DNA of 64,000 nt from an uncultured Prevotella sp. GTDB lineage: Bacteria > Bacteroidota > Bacteroidia > Bacteroidales > Bacteroidaceae. Of the stretch, positions 34,008-42,894 are shown piece after piece. The notes beneath the pieces were generated by a model that did no database searches, was not told the DNA's origin, and was given only the letters and a program-made list of their open reading frames with translations. Location of the stretch: assembly GCA_900555035.1 (NCBI GenBank), contig USJX01000003.1, forward strand, positions 1-64,000, read 5' to 3'. Both the position numbers and the translations under genes were made by a program. Position 1 is the first letter of the stretch. The number at the start of each line of letters is the position of its first letter.

Positions 34008-34739
34008 ATGAATAAGATAAAAGTATTACTGGTAGAAGACGAAACATCCTTGGCGATGATTCTGAGCGACACCTTGGAGGCGCAGGGCTTCGAGATGCGC
34101 ACGGCGCATGATGGCGAAGAGGGGCTTCGTATGTTCGATGAACAGAAGCCTGATGTGCTGGTTGCGGATGTGATGATGCCCAAAATGGATGGTTTCGAGA
34201 TGGTGCGCCGTATCCGCAAGACGGATTCCCGTACTCCTGTGCTTTTCCTCACGGCTCGTTCGGCGGTGAATGATGTGGTAGAGGGATTTGAATTGGGTGG
34301 CAATGATTATCTGAAGAAGCCGTTTGCCATTCTGGAGCTCATCGTCCGTATCAAGTCGCTTTGTCATCGGGCTTCAGTAGAAAATATTTCTTCTGAAGAA
34401 CAGGAAGGGGGGAATGTTTCTCCTGATAATCCGGATTCTGCTGATCAGTGGCTCTCCATCGGTCGTTATCGCCTGAATGTTACCAGTCAGATTCTGCAGT
34501 TGGAAGGTAAGGATACAGAACTGTCACATCGTGAATCCGAAATCCTTCGCATGCTTGTGGAGAGCAAGAACAATGTGGTAGAGAGCAAGGATATTCTCCT
34601 GCAACTCTGGGGCGATGACAGCTTCTTCAATTCCCGCAGTCTCCATGTTTTTATCACCAAGCTCCGCCACAAGTTATCTGCCGATGAAAATATCAGAATC
34701 ATCAATGTGAGGGGAATAGGGTATAAAATGATTTGCTAG
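34008..34739 (+). CDS. OmpR-family response regulator
   Basis: The 243-residue protein has a receiver domain with the acidic pair VEDE and the phospho-acceptor Asp54 in VADVMMPKMDG, conserved Thr in FLTARS and Lys in YLKKPF. The DNA-binding winged helix follows (SHRESEILRMLVESKNNVV, SRSLHVFITKLRHKL). The linker (about 128-145) is acidic and Asn/Ser rich. It should be phosphorylated by the kinase 18 bp upstream; target genes unknown, the 31685 barrel gene being a candidate. Confidence 0.95.
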   Translation: MNKIKVLLVEDETSLAMILSDTLEAQGFEMRTAHDGEEGLRMFDEQKPDVLVADVMMPKMDGFEMVRRIRKTDSRTPVLFLTARSAVNDVVEGFELGGNDYLKKPFAILELIVRIKSLCHRASVENISSEEQEGGNVSPDNPDSADQWLSIGRYRLNVTSQILQLEGKDTELSHRESEILRMLVESKNNVVESKDILLQLWGDDSFFNSRSLHVFITKLRHKLSADENIRIINVRGIGYKMIC

Positions 34740-34879
34740 AATTTTGTAAAAGTACTATTTTGTTTTTGAAAGTTTTTCCAAAAAAGGTTTGTGGTTTCAG
34801 GAATAATGGCTAATTTTGCGGGCGGGAAAGCGTCACTCCTCATTAGTGATGCTTTAGGGAATGATAAAATAAATAGGAT

Positions 34880-36247
34880 ATGAATAAGATATTTGATAGT
34901 ATCAGACAGATGGATGAGGCTGGACAAGAATTTTGGTCGGCTAGGGAATTGGCATCTGTTATTGGTTATGCAGATTATCGTAATTTTAGCAAAATTATAG
35001 ATAAGGCTAAGGTCTTATGTGTACAAAACAATAAGAGTGTAGAAGACCATTTCGTTGAAGTCAACGAAATGGTTACTATTGGTAGTGAGGCAAAGAGAAA
35101 GCTGAAGTCCTACCATCTTTCCCGTTATGCTTGCCTTCTTATTTCTATGTCGCTCAGTTCCAAGAAAGAGAATGCATTGCCTGCATTAGAGTATTTTTCT
35201 GGTAAGCAGAATTTATCTTCTTCATTACAAAATGCTGATACTTATAGCAATACGGATATTGTGTTCTTCTCTGATTCGGAAGGAAAACTGAGAGTGGAAT
35301 TAGTCTTTGATGGAGATACGGTTTGGACGACACAGAAGAGAATTGCAGAAATCTTTCAAGTAGATGTGCGAACAGTGAGCTATCACATCAATGAAATCTT
35401 GAACAGCGGAGAACTCAATAAATATTCAGTTATCCAAAAATCTCGGATAACTGCGGATGATGGGAAGAAATACGAAATGAATGTATATAATCTGGATATG
35501 ATTATTGCGGTGGGCTATCGTGTGAACAGTTACAAGGCAACTCGTTTTCGTCAATGGGCAACCAATACCTTGAGCGAATTTATCCGAAACGGTTACGTGT
35601 TAGATGATGAGCGTTTTAAGCAAGGTGGAAAGCAGGTTCAGGTGAAGTTTGATCAGTTGCTGGAACGTATTCAGGAGATTCGAGCATCCGAGCGTATGGC
35701 TTATCAAAAAATAACAGATATTTATGCCACGGCTTGCGATTATCAGAAGAATGCTACTACAACGCAGGAGTTTTATGCCAAGGTACAGAATAAGTTGCAT
35801 TGGGCAATTACGGGTAAGACGGCAGCAGAAATCGTTTATTCTTCTGCCGATGCAACCAAGAAACACATGGGATTAACTTCTTGGGCTCAAGCTCCTGATG
35901 GTAAGGTGTTGAAATCGGATGTGACAATAGCAAAGAATTATTTGCATATAGAACAGATGAAGGAATTGAATGGTATTGTTTCTGCTTATATCGACTTAGC
36001 TGCCAATCGTGCCAAACGCCATATTCCAACGACTATGGAACAATGGGTCAAGTTCTTGGATGGTTTTCTTGAATTATCATCTTATCCAATTTTGATAGAT
36101 AAGGGAAAGGTTTCGGCTCTTGAAGCTCGGTTGAAAGCTTATGAGGAATATGATAAGTTCAGGGTGATTCAAGACCGTGAGTTCTTGTCGGATTTTGACA
36201 AGGAAGTGATGAGGTTAAAAGGAGAATTGGGGTTGTTTGATAATTGA
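34880..36247 (+). CDS. DinD-like/RhuM fusion protein
   Basis: Residues 1-110 match the DNA-damage-inducible DinD type: SIRQMDEAGQEFWSARELAS, VIGYADYRNFSKIIDKAK and YHLSRYACLLISM. From about residue 125 the protein is RhuM-like (virulence protein/Fic-associated family): VWTTQKRIAEIFQVDVRTVS, YKATRFRQWATNTLSEFIR. Both are normally separate proteins of ~280 and ~330 residues. The DinD part is truncated after its DNA-binding-like BRO fold. The frame is continuous. Probably a mobile accessory gene; function unknown. It stands between the two-component system and the glycerate kinase gene. Confidence 0.8.
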   Translation: MNKIFDSIRQMDEAGQEFWSARELASVIGYADYRNFSKIIDKAKVLCVQNNKSVEDHFVEVNEMVTIGSEAKRKLKSYHLSRYACLLISMSLSSKKENALPALEYFSGKQNLSSSLQNADTYSNTDIVFFSDSEGKLRVELVFDGDTVWTTQKRIAEIFQVDVRTVSYHINEILNSGELNKYSVIQKSRITADDGKKYEMNVYNLDMIIAVGYRVNSYKATRFRQWATNTLSEFIRNGYVLDDERFKQGGKQVQVKFDQLLERIQEIRASERMAYQKITDIYATACDYQKNATTTQEFYAKVQNKLHWAITGKTAAEIVYSSADATKKHMGLTSWAQAPDGKVLKSDVTIAKNYLHIEQMKELNGIVSAYIDLAANRAKRHIPTTMEQWVKFLDGFLELSSYPILIDKGKVSALEARLKAYEEYDKFRVIQDREFLSDFDKEVMRLKGELGLFDN

Positions 36248-36256
36248 TGATTAAGC

Positions 36257-37309
36257 ATGAAAAAAATAATAATTGCTTGCGATTCTTATAAGGGTTGCCT
36301 TTCGAGCAGTGAGGTGAATGAGGCGATTGCTTCGGGAGTGAAGGAATGGAATGCTGATGAGGCTTCTCCCGAAATCATTACCCTGGAAATGAGTGATGGA
36401 GGAGAGGGAATGCTCGATGCTTTTCTCTCGGCGATGAAGGGAGAGCGAGTGAGGATTCATGCCCATGATGCGCTGATGCGATGGATTGAGGCTGAATACG
36501 GAATCGTGGATGATACGGCGATTATCGAGATTGCGCAGACCGCAGGACTGGCTCTGATTGAGCCTGAACAGCGTAACCCGATGAAGGCTACTTCCTGGGG
36601 TGTGGGCGAGATGATTATGAATGCTTATCGCCGTGGCGTGCGCCGTTTCATCGTGGGCTTGGGCGGTAGCGCCACATCCGATTGCGGTATCGGAATGCTC
36701 AAGGCGATGGGCGACGACTGGAAGAAAATCCGCCGGGAATGCAGCTTTGTGCTGGCTTCGGATGTTACCAATCCGCTCTGTGGCGAAAACGGGGCGGCTT
36801 ATGTCTTTGCGCCTCAGAAGGGAGCTGATGCTAAGATGGTGCAGATGCTGGATGATAGGGCGAGGAAGTTTGCCGAGGTAAGCGCCAAGCATTTCGGATA
36901 TGATAGGAGTGAGGTTCGCGGAGCAGGTGCGGCCGGAGGCTTGGGCTATGCTTTCCTGCAATATTTCAATGCAGAGGCTCGTCCTGGGGCTGAACTTCTC
37001 TTGGATGAGATTGGTTTTGATGATATGATTCAGGATGCTGATCTCGTGATTACGGGCGAGGGACATAGCGACCGTCAGACCTTGATGGGGAAGCTGCCGC
37101 AGCGAATTCTTGAGCATGCATTGAAGCGTAAGTGCTTGAAAGTATGGCTCGTGTCGGGTGGTGTGAGCGACAGGCAGGCGATGTTGGATGCAGGATTCGA
37201 TAGGGTTATTCAGGTTACTCCTGATAACATGCCTTTAGAAGAAGCGATGAAGCCGGATGTGGCCCGTAACAATATCATCAAGGCGATTCATGAGCAATTT
37301 GCTTTGTAG
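36257..37309 (+). CDS. Glycerate 2-kinase, GlxK family
   Basis: The 350-residue protein begins IIIACDSYKGCLSSSEVNEAI, the hallmark of GlxK/GarK kinases, with MSDGGEGMLDAF, GLALIEPEQRNPMKATSWGV, FIVGLGGSATSDCGIGM and GAAGGLGYAF. It phosphorylates glycerate, feeding lower glycolysis. It is a little shorter than the usual ~380 residues: the region around residue 150-165 is compact. The gene starts 9 bp after the fusion gene but the two are not functionally related. Confidence 0.93.
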   Translation: MKKIIIACDSYKGCLSSSEVNEAIASGVKEWNADEASPEIITLEMSDGGEGMLDAFLSAMKGERVRIHAHDALMRWIEAEYGIVDDTAIIEIAQTAGLALIEPEQRNPMKATSWGVGEMIMNAYRRGVRRFIVGLGGSATSDCGIGMLKAMGDDWKKIRRECSFVLASDVTNPLCGENGAAYVFAPQKGADAKMVQMLDDRARKFAEVSAKHFGYDRSEVRGAGAAGGLGYAFLQYFNAEARPGAELLLDEIGFDDMIQDADLVITGEGHSDRQTLMGKLPQRILEHALKRKCLKVWLVSGGVSDRQAMLDAGFDRVIQVTPDNMPLEEAMKPDVARNNIIKAIHEQFAL

Positions 37310-37325
37310 TTTCACTTATAATACG

Positions 37326-37333
37326 TACCTTTG
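37326..37333 (+). promoter_or_regulatory. Promoter for the HAD phosphatase
   Basis: TACCTTTG with TTTG about 20 bp upstream at the end of the glycerate kinase gene. Confidence 0.65.
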
Positions 37334-37419
37334 TGCACAATTATCAAATCAGGTAATAGTTAAGGATAAGGTAAAAAGAAACGAAAAGATTAAAATTAAG
37401 ATAATGTAATATAAGAATA

Positions 37420-38058
37420 ATGAAGTATATAATTTTTGATTTTGATGGAACTATCGGCGATTCACAGAGTCTTATCGTGAAGACCTTGCAGGATACGATG
37501 CGTGCAAGAAAACTGGAGGTGAAATCGGATGAGGCTTGTGCTAAGACCATCGGTTTACGACTGGATGAGGCTTTCGTCTCGCTCTTCGGAATGGATGCTG
37601 AGGAGGGAATGGCGTGTGCGGCAACCTATCGCGAAATCTTCCTGGAGAACAAGAAGGCGATGATCGTGCAGCCCTTCCCTCATGTGATAGAAACCCTGAG
37701 AGCGTTGCACCGTCAGGGCTATGTTCTGGGAATGGCCAGCAGCAGAAACCATTGCTCGCTGGATGGATACGTGAAGCAGATGCAGCTGGAAGATATTTTC
37801 TCTTCTATCGTGGCAGGCGATGATGTGGAGCATGTAAAACCGGCTCCCGATATGGTTTTCAAGGCTTTGGGAGAAATGAAAGGAACTATTGATGAAACCA
37901 TCGTGGTGGGCGATATGAACTTTGATGTGGATATGGCGCATCATGCCGGCTGCAAGGCCTGTGCCGTGACTTATGGAAACGGAACCCGCCAGCAGCTCGC
38001 TTCTGCCGAATGGATTATAGATGATTTCGCAGAACTTCTGAAAATCGTAAAAGAATAA
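37420..38058 (+). CDS. HAD-IA phosphatase (phosphoglycolate phosphatase-like)
   Basis: The 212-residue protein has HAD motif I FDFDGTIGDSQ (Asp7 and Asp9), motif II GMASSRNH, motif III Lys in HVKPAPDM and motif IV VVGDMNFDVDMAHHAG. The helical cap of 60-70 residues sits between motifs I and II, as in Gph/PgmB. It acts in the cytoplasm on a small phosphate ester; a role in 2-phosphoglycolate salvage is plausible but not shown. Confidence 0.9.
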   Translation: MKYIIFDFDGTIGDSQSLIVKTLQDTMRARKLEVKSDEACAKTIGLRLDEAFVSLFGMDAEEGMACAATYREIFLENKKAMIVQPFPHVIETLRALHRQGYVLGMASSRNHCSLDGYVKQMQLEDIFSSIVAGDDVEHVKPAPDMVFKALGEMKGTIDETIVVGDMNFDVDMAHHAGCKACAVTYGNGTRQQLASAEWIIDDFAELLKIVKE

Positions 38059-38142
38059 ACTGAACTCTGAATAAAAAGATAAATTTATCGCTGATGCAAT
38101 AAAAAAGCTGATAAAATTATCTTTTTATTCATTTTTTTATAG

Positions 38143-38150
38143 TACCTTTG
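38143..38150 (+). promoter_or_regulatory. Promoter of the B12-uptake locus
   Basis: TACCTTTG immediately before the riboswitch, so transcription would start at its first helix. Confidence 0.6.
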
Positions 38151-38156
38151 CACTCG

Positions 38157-38395
38157 CAATTGGTTCGCTGCCACCTTCTGCCGCCCTAGGCAGGACTGGT
38201 GCGTAGTGATTAAAAGGGAATCGGGTGAGAAGCCCGGACAGTCCCGCTGCTGTAAGCGTCTTATTGCGGCAAGCAACATGGTCACTGACATTTTTTCGGG
38301 AAGACCGCTTGCCATGAGTTTTGCATCTTTTTATGTTTACATAGAGTGAGATGCTGGGAGGACGCAAGTCAGAAGACCTGCCGTTGCCATCGGAA
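38157..38395 (+). ncRNA. Cobalamin riboswitch
   Basis: The conserved core is plain: AAAAGGGAA (38212-38220), TCGGGTGAGAAGCCCGGACA (38221-38240), GTCCCGCTGCTGTAAGCG, GTCACTG (38281-38287) and the B12 box CAAGTCAGAAGACCTGCC (38365-38382). Binding of adenosyl- or methylcobalamin should switch off expression of the receptor genes. The following 140 nt, including AACCC/GGGTT and CATCGGAA/TTCCGATG pairings, probably form the expression platform. Confidence 0.95.
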
Positions 38396-38534
38396 AGAAA
38401 TTCCCAAAGAATATCTCTGGGATATAAAAAGAATACGATTCCGATGATTCTATCCAACCCCGTGGGATGGGTTCGTGATGGAGACATACAGATATTTACT
38501 TATTATATTAAGGTTTAAGGTATAAGGAGATTAA

Positions 38535-40463
38535 ATGAGAATAGGAAAATTACTGCTGTGCGTCGGGGGATGCATGGCAGCAAATGCTGTATCGTATGGG
38601 CAGAGTTTTCGAACCGATTCGGTGCAGGCCTTGGACGAGGTGGTGGTGAAGGCGATGCAGGAGGTTACTCCCCACCAATCCATCAACTATCAGCAGTTGC
38701 AGAACCTGCCTTCCAATAATGTGGCAGATGCGCTGAAATATATGGCGGGCGTGCAAATCAAGGACTATGGCGGATTGGGCGGACAGAAAACCGTGAACGT
38801 GCGGTCGCTCGGATCTCAGCATGTGGGCGTTTATCTGGATGGGGTGCGCATCACCAATGCCCAGAACGGTACGGTGGATTTGGGAAAGTATTCGCTCTCT
38901 ACCCTGGAATCGGTTTCGCTCTTCAATGCCAACAAGACGGAGATGCTGATGACGGCTTCGGAATATGCTTCCGCCTCCACGGTTTATCTCAAGACCCATC
39001 GCCCCGACAGCACTCAGCTCAAGGCTTCCTACCAGTTGGGCTCGTTTGGAACCCACAAGTTGGCAGCCACTTACAGCTACCGGAATTGGGGCTTCATCGA
39101 TGCAGCCTTTACGCATAGCAAGGGCAACTATCCGTTTGAATATCATACGGAATACGAGGACACCACGGGAACCCGCCGCAACTCCGACATTACGATGTTC
39201 CGCATAGAAAGCTGCGCCTTCTACAAGGGATTGCAATGGCACACGTATTACTTCAATTCCCGAAGGGGATTGCCGGGCGGAATCGTGCGCCGACTCTCGG
39301 ATACCTACACCGATGTGGGCAGGGAATGGGACCGCAACTTCTTCTCGCAACTGTCCTATCGCACGCAGATTCCTTTCGGAAAGCATCAGCCTTCATCGGA
39401 AAATCAGCATTCGATAGGCATCAGGGCGATATTAAAATACGCCAACGATTTCCTGCACTACCGTTCGGATTATCCGGAGAACATCTCGGTTCACGCCAAC
39501 AACAGGTATCATCAGCAGGATGTGTATGCGGCGCTGTCGGCTTCCTATCAGATTCACGATTTCGGTTTCTCGGCTTCCAGTGACCTGCGATGGAGTGACC
39601 TCACCACCGATGTGAAGAATTTCCACTACGTCTATCGCCTGGACAGCAAAAGTTCGCTCTCGGCGTTCTATCAGCATGGGGGATTGAAGGCTAGCGTAAG
39701 CGGACTCTATACGCATCTCGCCGACCATACCCAGGGCAAGGCAAAACCTCTGCATAAGATGACGTGGAATGCGCTGGCTTCCTATACGTTGGGCGACTGG
39801 ACCCTCCGCTCGTTCTACAAAACCGTGTTCCGGGCACCAACTCTCAACGATCTCTATTATACGATGGTGGGCAACCGCAACCTGAAGCCGGAATATACCA
39901 AGCAGGTGGATGTGGGAATCACCTTCAGCAAGCCTTTCGTGGATGTGCAGGCAGACTGGTATTACAACCGGGTGGAAGACCGCATCGTCTGTCTGCCTCT
40001 CAAGGGTTCGTATCAGTGGACGATGCTCAACTATGGCTATACCCGCTGTATGGGTGTGGATGTGAGCGTGAATGCGCATTATCGCCAGCATTCCCTGCTC
40101 CTTACGGGCACGTATCAGGATGACCGGAACCGCACCAACCCGAAGGAGGATGCCTACAATGATTTCATCGCCTATTCGCCTAGATGGTCGATGACGGCAG
40201 TCTATACCTTATTATATAAGGGGTGGACGGCTTCCATCTCCCACATGTTTGTGGATAAGCGATATTGGACGGCGGAGAATGCTATCGAAGACCCTTTGTC
40301 GGCGTACAACTGCACCGACCTGAAGATAGGATACCGATTCCTGCGCCACTATACGGTGGAGGCAGAGTGCCAGGACATCTTTGACGAGCGTTACGAGATG
40401 ATTCAGCGCTGGCCGATGCCGGGAAGGAGATTTGGCGTAACCCTTAGGGTTGAGAGTTTATAG
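38535..40463 (+). CDS. btuB: TonB-dependent cobalamin receptor
   Basis: The 642-residue outer-membrane receptor has a signal peptide (start MRIGKLLLCVGGCMAANAVSYG), TonB box ALDEVVVKA, plug domain (NVADALKYMAGVQIKDYGGL, KTVNVRSLGSQHVGVYLDGV) and a 22-strand-type barrel ending MPGRRFGVTLRVESL. The upstream cobalamin riboswitch and the downstream BtuG-like gene make vitamin B12 or a related corrinoid the expected ligand. TAG lies in a 14-bp repeat (40449-40476). Confidence 0.93.
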   Translation: MRIGKLLLCVGGCMAANAVSYGQSFRTDSVQALDEVVVKAMQEVTPHQSINYQQLQNLPSNNVADALKYMAGVQIKDYGGLGGQKTVNVRSLGSQHVGVYLDGVRITNAQNGTVDLGKYSLSTLESVSLFNANKTEMLMTASEYASASTVYLKTHRPDSTQLKASYQLGSFGTHKLAATYSYRNWGFIDAAFTHSKGNYPFEYHTEYEDTTGTRRNSDITMFRIESCAFYKGLQWHTYYFNSRRGLPGGIVRRLSDTYTDVGREWDRNFFSQLSYRTQIPFGKHQPSSENQHSIGIRAILKYANDFLHYRSDYPENISVHANNRYHQQDVYAALSASYQIHDFGFSASSDLRWSDLTTDVKNFHYVYRLDSKSSLSAFYQHGGLKASVSGLYTHLADHTQGKAKPLHKMTWNALASYTLGDWTLRSFYKTVFRAPTLNDLYYTMVGNRNLKPEYTKQVDVGITFSKPFVDVQADWYYNRVEDRIVCLPLKGSYQWTMLNYGYTRCMGVDVSVNAHYRQHSLLLTGTYQDDRNRTNPKEDAYNDFIAYSPRWSMTAVYTLLYKGWTASISHMFVDKRYWTAENAIEDPLSAYNCTDLKIGYRFLRHYTVEAECQDIFDERYEMIQRWPMPGRRFGVTLRVESL

Positions 40464-40490
40464 TTGAGAGTTTATAGTTAATAGTTTTAA
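40449..40490 (+). repeat. 14-bp tandem repeat over the btuB stop codon
   Basis: GTTGAGAGTTTATA occurs twice (40449-40462, 40463-40476), followed by a degenerate GTTAATAGTTTTAA. The first copy encodes VESL and the TAG stop. Confidence 0.8.
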
Positions 40491-40508
40491 TTGATAGATT
40501 TTCTGAAA

Positions 40509-41675
40509 ATGAGAATAAGATTTGGAAATAAGATATTAGGAACGTTGGCGATGATGGGATTATCGCTCTTCTTTGTTGCCTGTTCAAACGAGAATGGAGG
40601 AGATGATATTACACCGGAGATTCCGAAGCCGGAAATCATTGGCGAAAACCTCATTATCTGCAACGAGGGAAACTGGCAGTCGGATAACGGGCAGCTTTCC
40701 TATTATGATGGAACGGCGGGCGTGCTCACCAACAAGTGGTTCCGACAGGTGAACGGCAGCAAACTGGGAGATACGCCCAATGACATCATCCAGGTGAATG
40801 ATACGCTTATTGCCATCGCCGTGAACTGGTCGAACATCATCCAGTATATTCATCCCGATGGAACGGCTTGCGGGGCTACCGAGAACGTGCCCAACAATCG
40901 CCGAATGTGCGCTGACGGCAACTATCTCTACATCACATCCTACGCCCACCAATGCGGCAACCAGACCTTCGAAAAGGGGTATGTGGCTAAGATTGATGTG
41001 AAGACCAAGCAGGTGGTTGCCACTTGCGAGGTGGGCTGGGAGCCTGAAGGTGTGCGTCTTTATGAGGGCAAACTCTATGTGGCAAATACCGGAGGCTACG
41101 CTTTCTCTGAGAATCATGCGTATGAAACCACCGTGCAGGTGGTGGATGCTGAGACGATGAAATCCGTCAAGACCATCGATACGGGCTGCATCAATCTCTA
41201 TGGCGAAATGTCGCAGGCAGGACATTATCTCTGCATCAATTCCTGCGGTGATTATCATAATGTGAAGCCTAAGACCGTGATTGTGGATTGCAAGACGGAT
41301 GAGGTGAAAACCTTCGATTTCCCTGCTACTTATAATACTACTGATGGCAATCTGTTTTATACTATAGGATCTGCGTTCTCTTATATCACCAATGAGTATA
41401 CGTATTATATCAAGACCATCAATCCCAAGACCCGGGAAGTGGCTGATGGAATCTTCTGCAACGCCATCACTCAGAAAATCAAGGAGATAACTTCGCCATA
41501 CGAGCTTTACATCTCGCCTTATACCAAGAACGTGTATTTCACGGATGCGGGCAGTTATGGCTCAGCGGGTTATCTTTATGGCTACACCAACGAGGGACAG
41601 CCGGTGTTTGCGCCGCAGAAAACGTATGTGAATCCGGCGCATATCCTTGCCTTGCCGGTTTACGAAAATAAATGA
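40509..41675 (+). CDS. btuG: BtuG-like surface B12-binding beta-propeller lipoprotein
   Basis: A lipoprotein of about 388 residues with signal sequence and lipobox FFVACSNENGG. The mature part is a YncE/DUF5074-type seven-bladed propeller (ICNEGNWQSDNGQLSYYDG, VAKIDVKTKQVVATCEVGWE, NTGGYAFSENHAYETTVQVV). In Bacteroides, BtuG proteins form a lid on BtuB and bind B12 with very high affinity; position directly after btuB and the riboswitch supports the same role. Start chosen at ATG 40509; ATG 40491 is possible. Confidence 0.85.
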   Translation: MRIRFGNKILGTLAMMGLSLFFVACSNENGGDDITPEIPKPEIIGENLIICNEGNWQSDNGQLSYYDGTAGVLTNKWFRQVNGSKLGDTPNDIIQVNDTLIAIAVNWSNIIQYIHPDGTACGATENVPNNRRMCADGNYLYITSYAHQCGNQTFEKGYVAKIDVKTKQVVATCEVGWEPEGVRLYEGKLYVANTGGYAFSENHAYETTVQVVDAETMKSVKTIDTGCINLYGEMSQAGHYLCINSCGDYHNVKPKTVIVDCKTDEVKTFDFPATYNTTDGNLFYTIGSAFSYITNEYTYYIKTINPKTREVADGIFCNAITQKIKEITSPYELYISPYTKNVYFTDAGSYGSAGYLYGYTNEGQPVFAPQKTYVNPAHILALPVYENK

Positions 41676-41710
41676 GAAAAATCAATATAACAACTTTAAT
41701 ATAAGAAGAT

Positions 41711-42826
41711 ATGAATAGAATTTTAATGAGCACATTGCTGAGCCTTTCCATGGGAGTGGCTTCGGCACAGACACAGAATGTGGAAGTAGTGGAGTTGCAT
41801 CCAGCTCCAGGCCAGTTTGTCAACACCATGCCTCAGGCTGAGGAGGGAACCACCCACGAGGAGGTTTGCAAGGAGGCTACCGAAGCCTTGAATGATGGTC
41901 AGATTGTGCATCTGGGTACTTACGGAGGATACGTAACCGTGAAGTTCGACCATCCGGTGCAGAACAAGCGAGGTTCCGACCTCCGCATCAAGGGCAACGG
42001 CTTCTATAGCAGTGGTGACCCGAAATATGGCAAGGAGACCATCGGCGGTTCTTTTGAGCCTGGTATTGTTTATGTGGGTGTGGGCAATGATGTGAACACC
42101 TGCAAGTGGTATGAGCTGGCTGGTTCTGAGTATTATACAGATGAGATTCACGATTTCTCCATCACCTATCACAAGCCAGTGGCAGAGGAAGGAGAGCATT
42201 CGCAGATGTTCTCTTCGTTTGATAACTATATCAAGTGGGAGGCTTCATGGACTGATAAGAACGGTGAACGCAGGGATTCTACGGGCTATCACATGAAGAT
42301 TTCATTCCACAAGCAGTCTTTCTGGCCTTTGTGGGAGGAAGGAGAAACCTTGACTTTCAAGGGAGGTAAATTGCCCAACAATGCCGTGAATTATGGAACA
42401 GAGACTTCGCAAAGTTGGGTGCTCTATCGCTACGCCAAGGATGCGTATGGCTACGTGGATGCTTCGCTCAATACAGATGATTACTCCACCTTCGACATCG
42501 ACTGGGCAGTGGATGAGCTGGGCAACCACGTGGATTTGGAGGAAATCAACTTCGTGAAGGTGGTGAACGGAACCTTCCAGTATTGTGGCTGGCTGGGCGA
42601 GACTTCTACCGAGGTAACAGGCTTCCAGGATCTTCATCTGGTAGAAGGTTATGATGAGAATCCTATCATCATCACCCCTCGTACCTCTACAGGACTTTCT
42701 GTTGTTAAGACCGACAGTAAGTTTACCGCAAAGGATGATAGCTATTACGACCTGATGGGTCGCCGTGTGGCTACTCCGCAGAAGGGAATTTATATCAGAA
42801 ATGGCAAGAAGATAATCTTCAAGTAA
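41711..42826 (+). CDS. Secreted/cell-surface protein of the B12 locus
   Basis: The 371-residue protein has a signal peptide ending VASAQ. The body begins VVELHPAPGQFVNTMP, with LGTYGGYVTVKFDHPVQNK, SDLRIKGNGF and WYELAGSEYYTDEIHDFSITYHKP, typical of a conserved Bacteroidota beta-sandwich surface family found next to BtuG-type propellers. The end YYDLMGRRVATPQKGIYIRN resembles a short type-IX-like C-terminal domain. Likely a corrinoid accessory protein, by position only. Confidence 0.78.
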   Translation: MNRILMSTLLSLSMGVASAQTQNVEVVELHPAPGQFVNTMPQAEEGTTHEEVCKEATEALNDGQIVHLGTYGGYVTVKFDHPVQNKRGSDLRIKGNGFYSSGDPKYGKETIGGSFEPGIVYVGVGNDVNTCKWYELAGSEYYTDEIHDFSITYHKPVAEEGEHSQMFSSFDNYIKWEASWTDKNGERRDSTGYHMKISFHKQSFWPLWEEGETLTFKGGKLPNNAVNYGTETSQSWVLYRYAKDAYGYVDASLNTDDYSTFDIDWAVDELGNHVDLEEINFVKVVNGTFQYCGWLGETSTEVTGFQDLHLVEGYDENPIIITPRTSTGLSVVKTDSKFTAKDDSYYDLMGRRVATPQKGIYIRNGKKIIFK

Positions 42827-42894
42827 AGTTCTCTTCCGGGGCGAATCATCAATCAAACAGAAATTTCAATTATTAATAATAAATAAGGTAAAGT

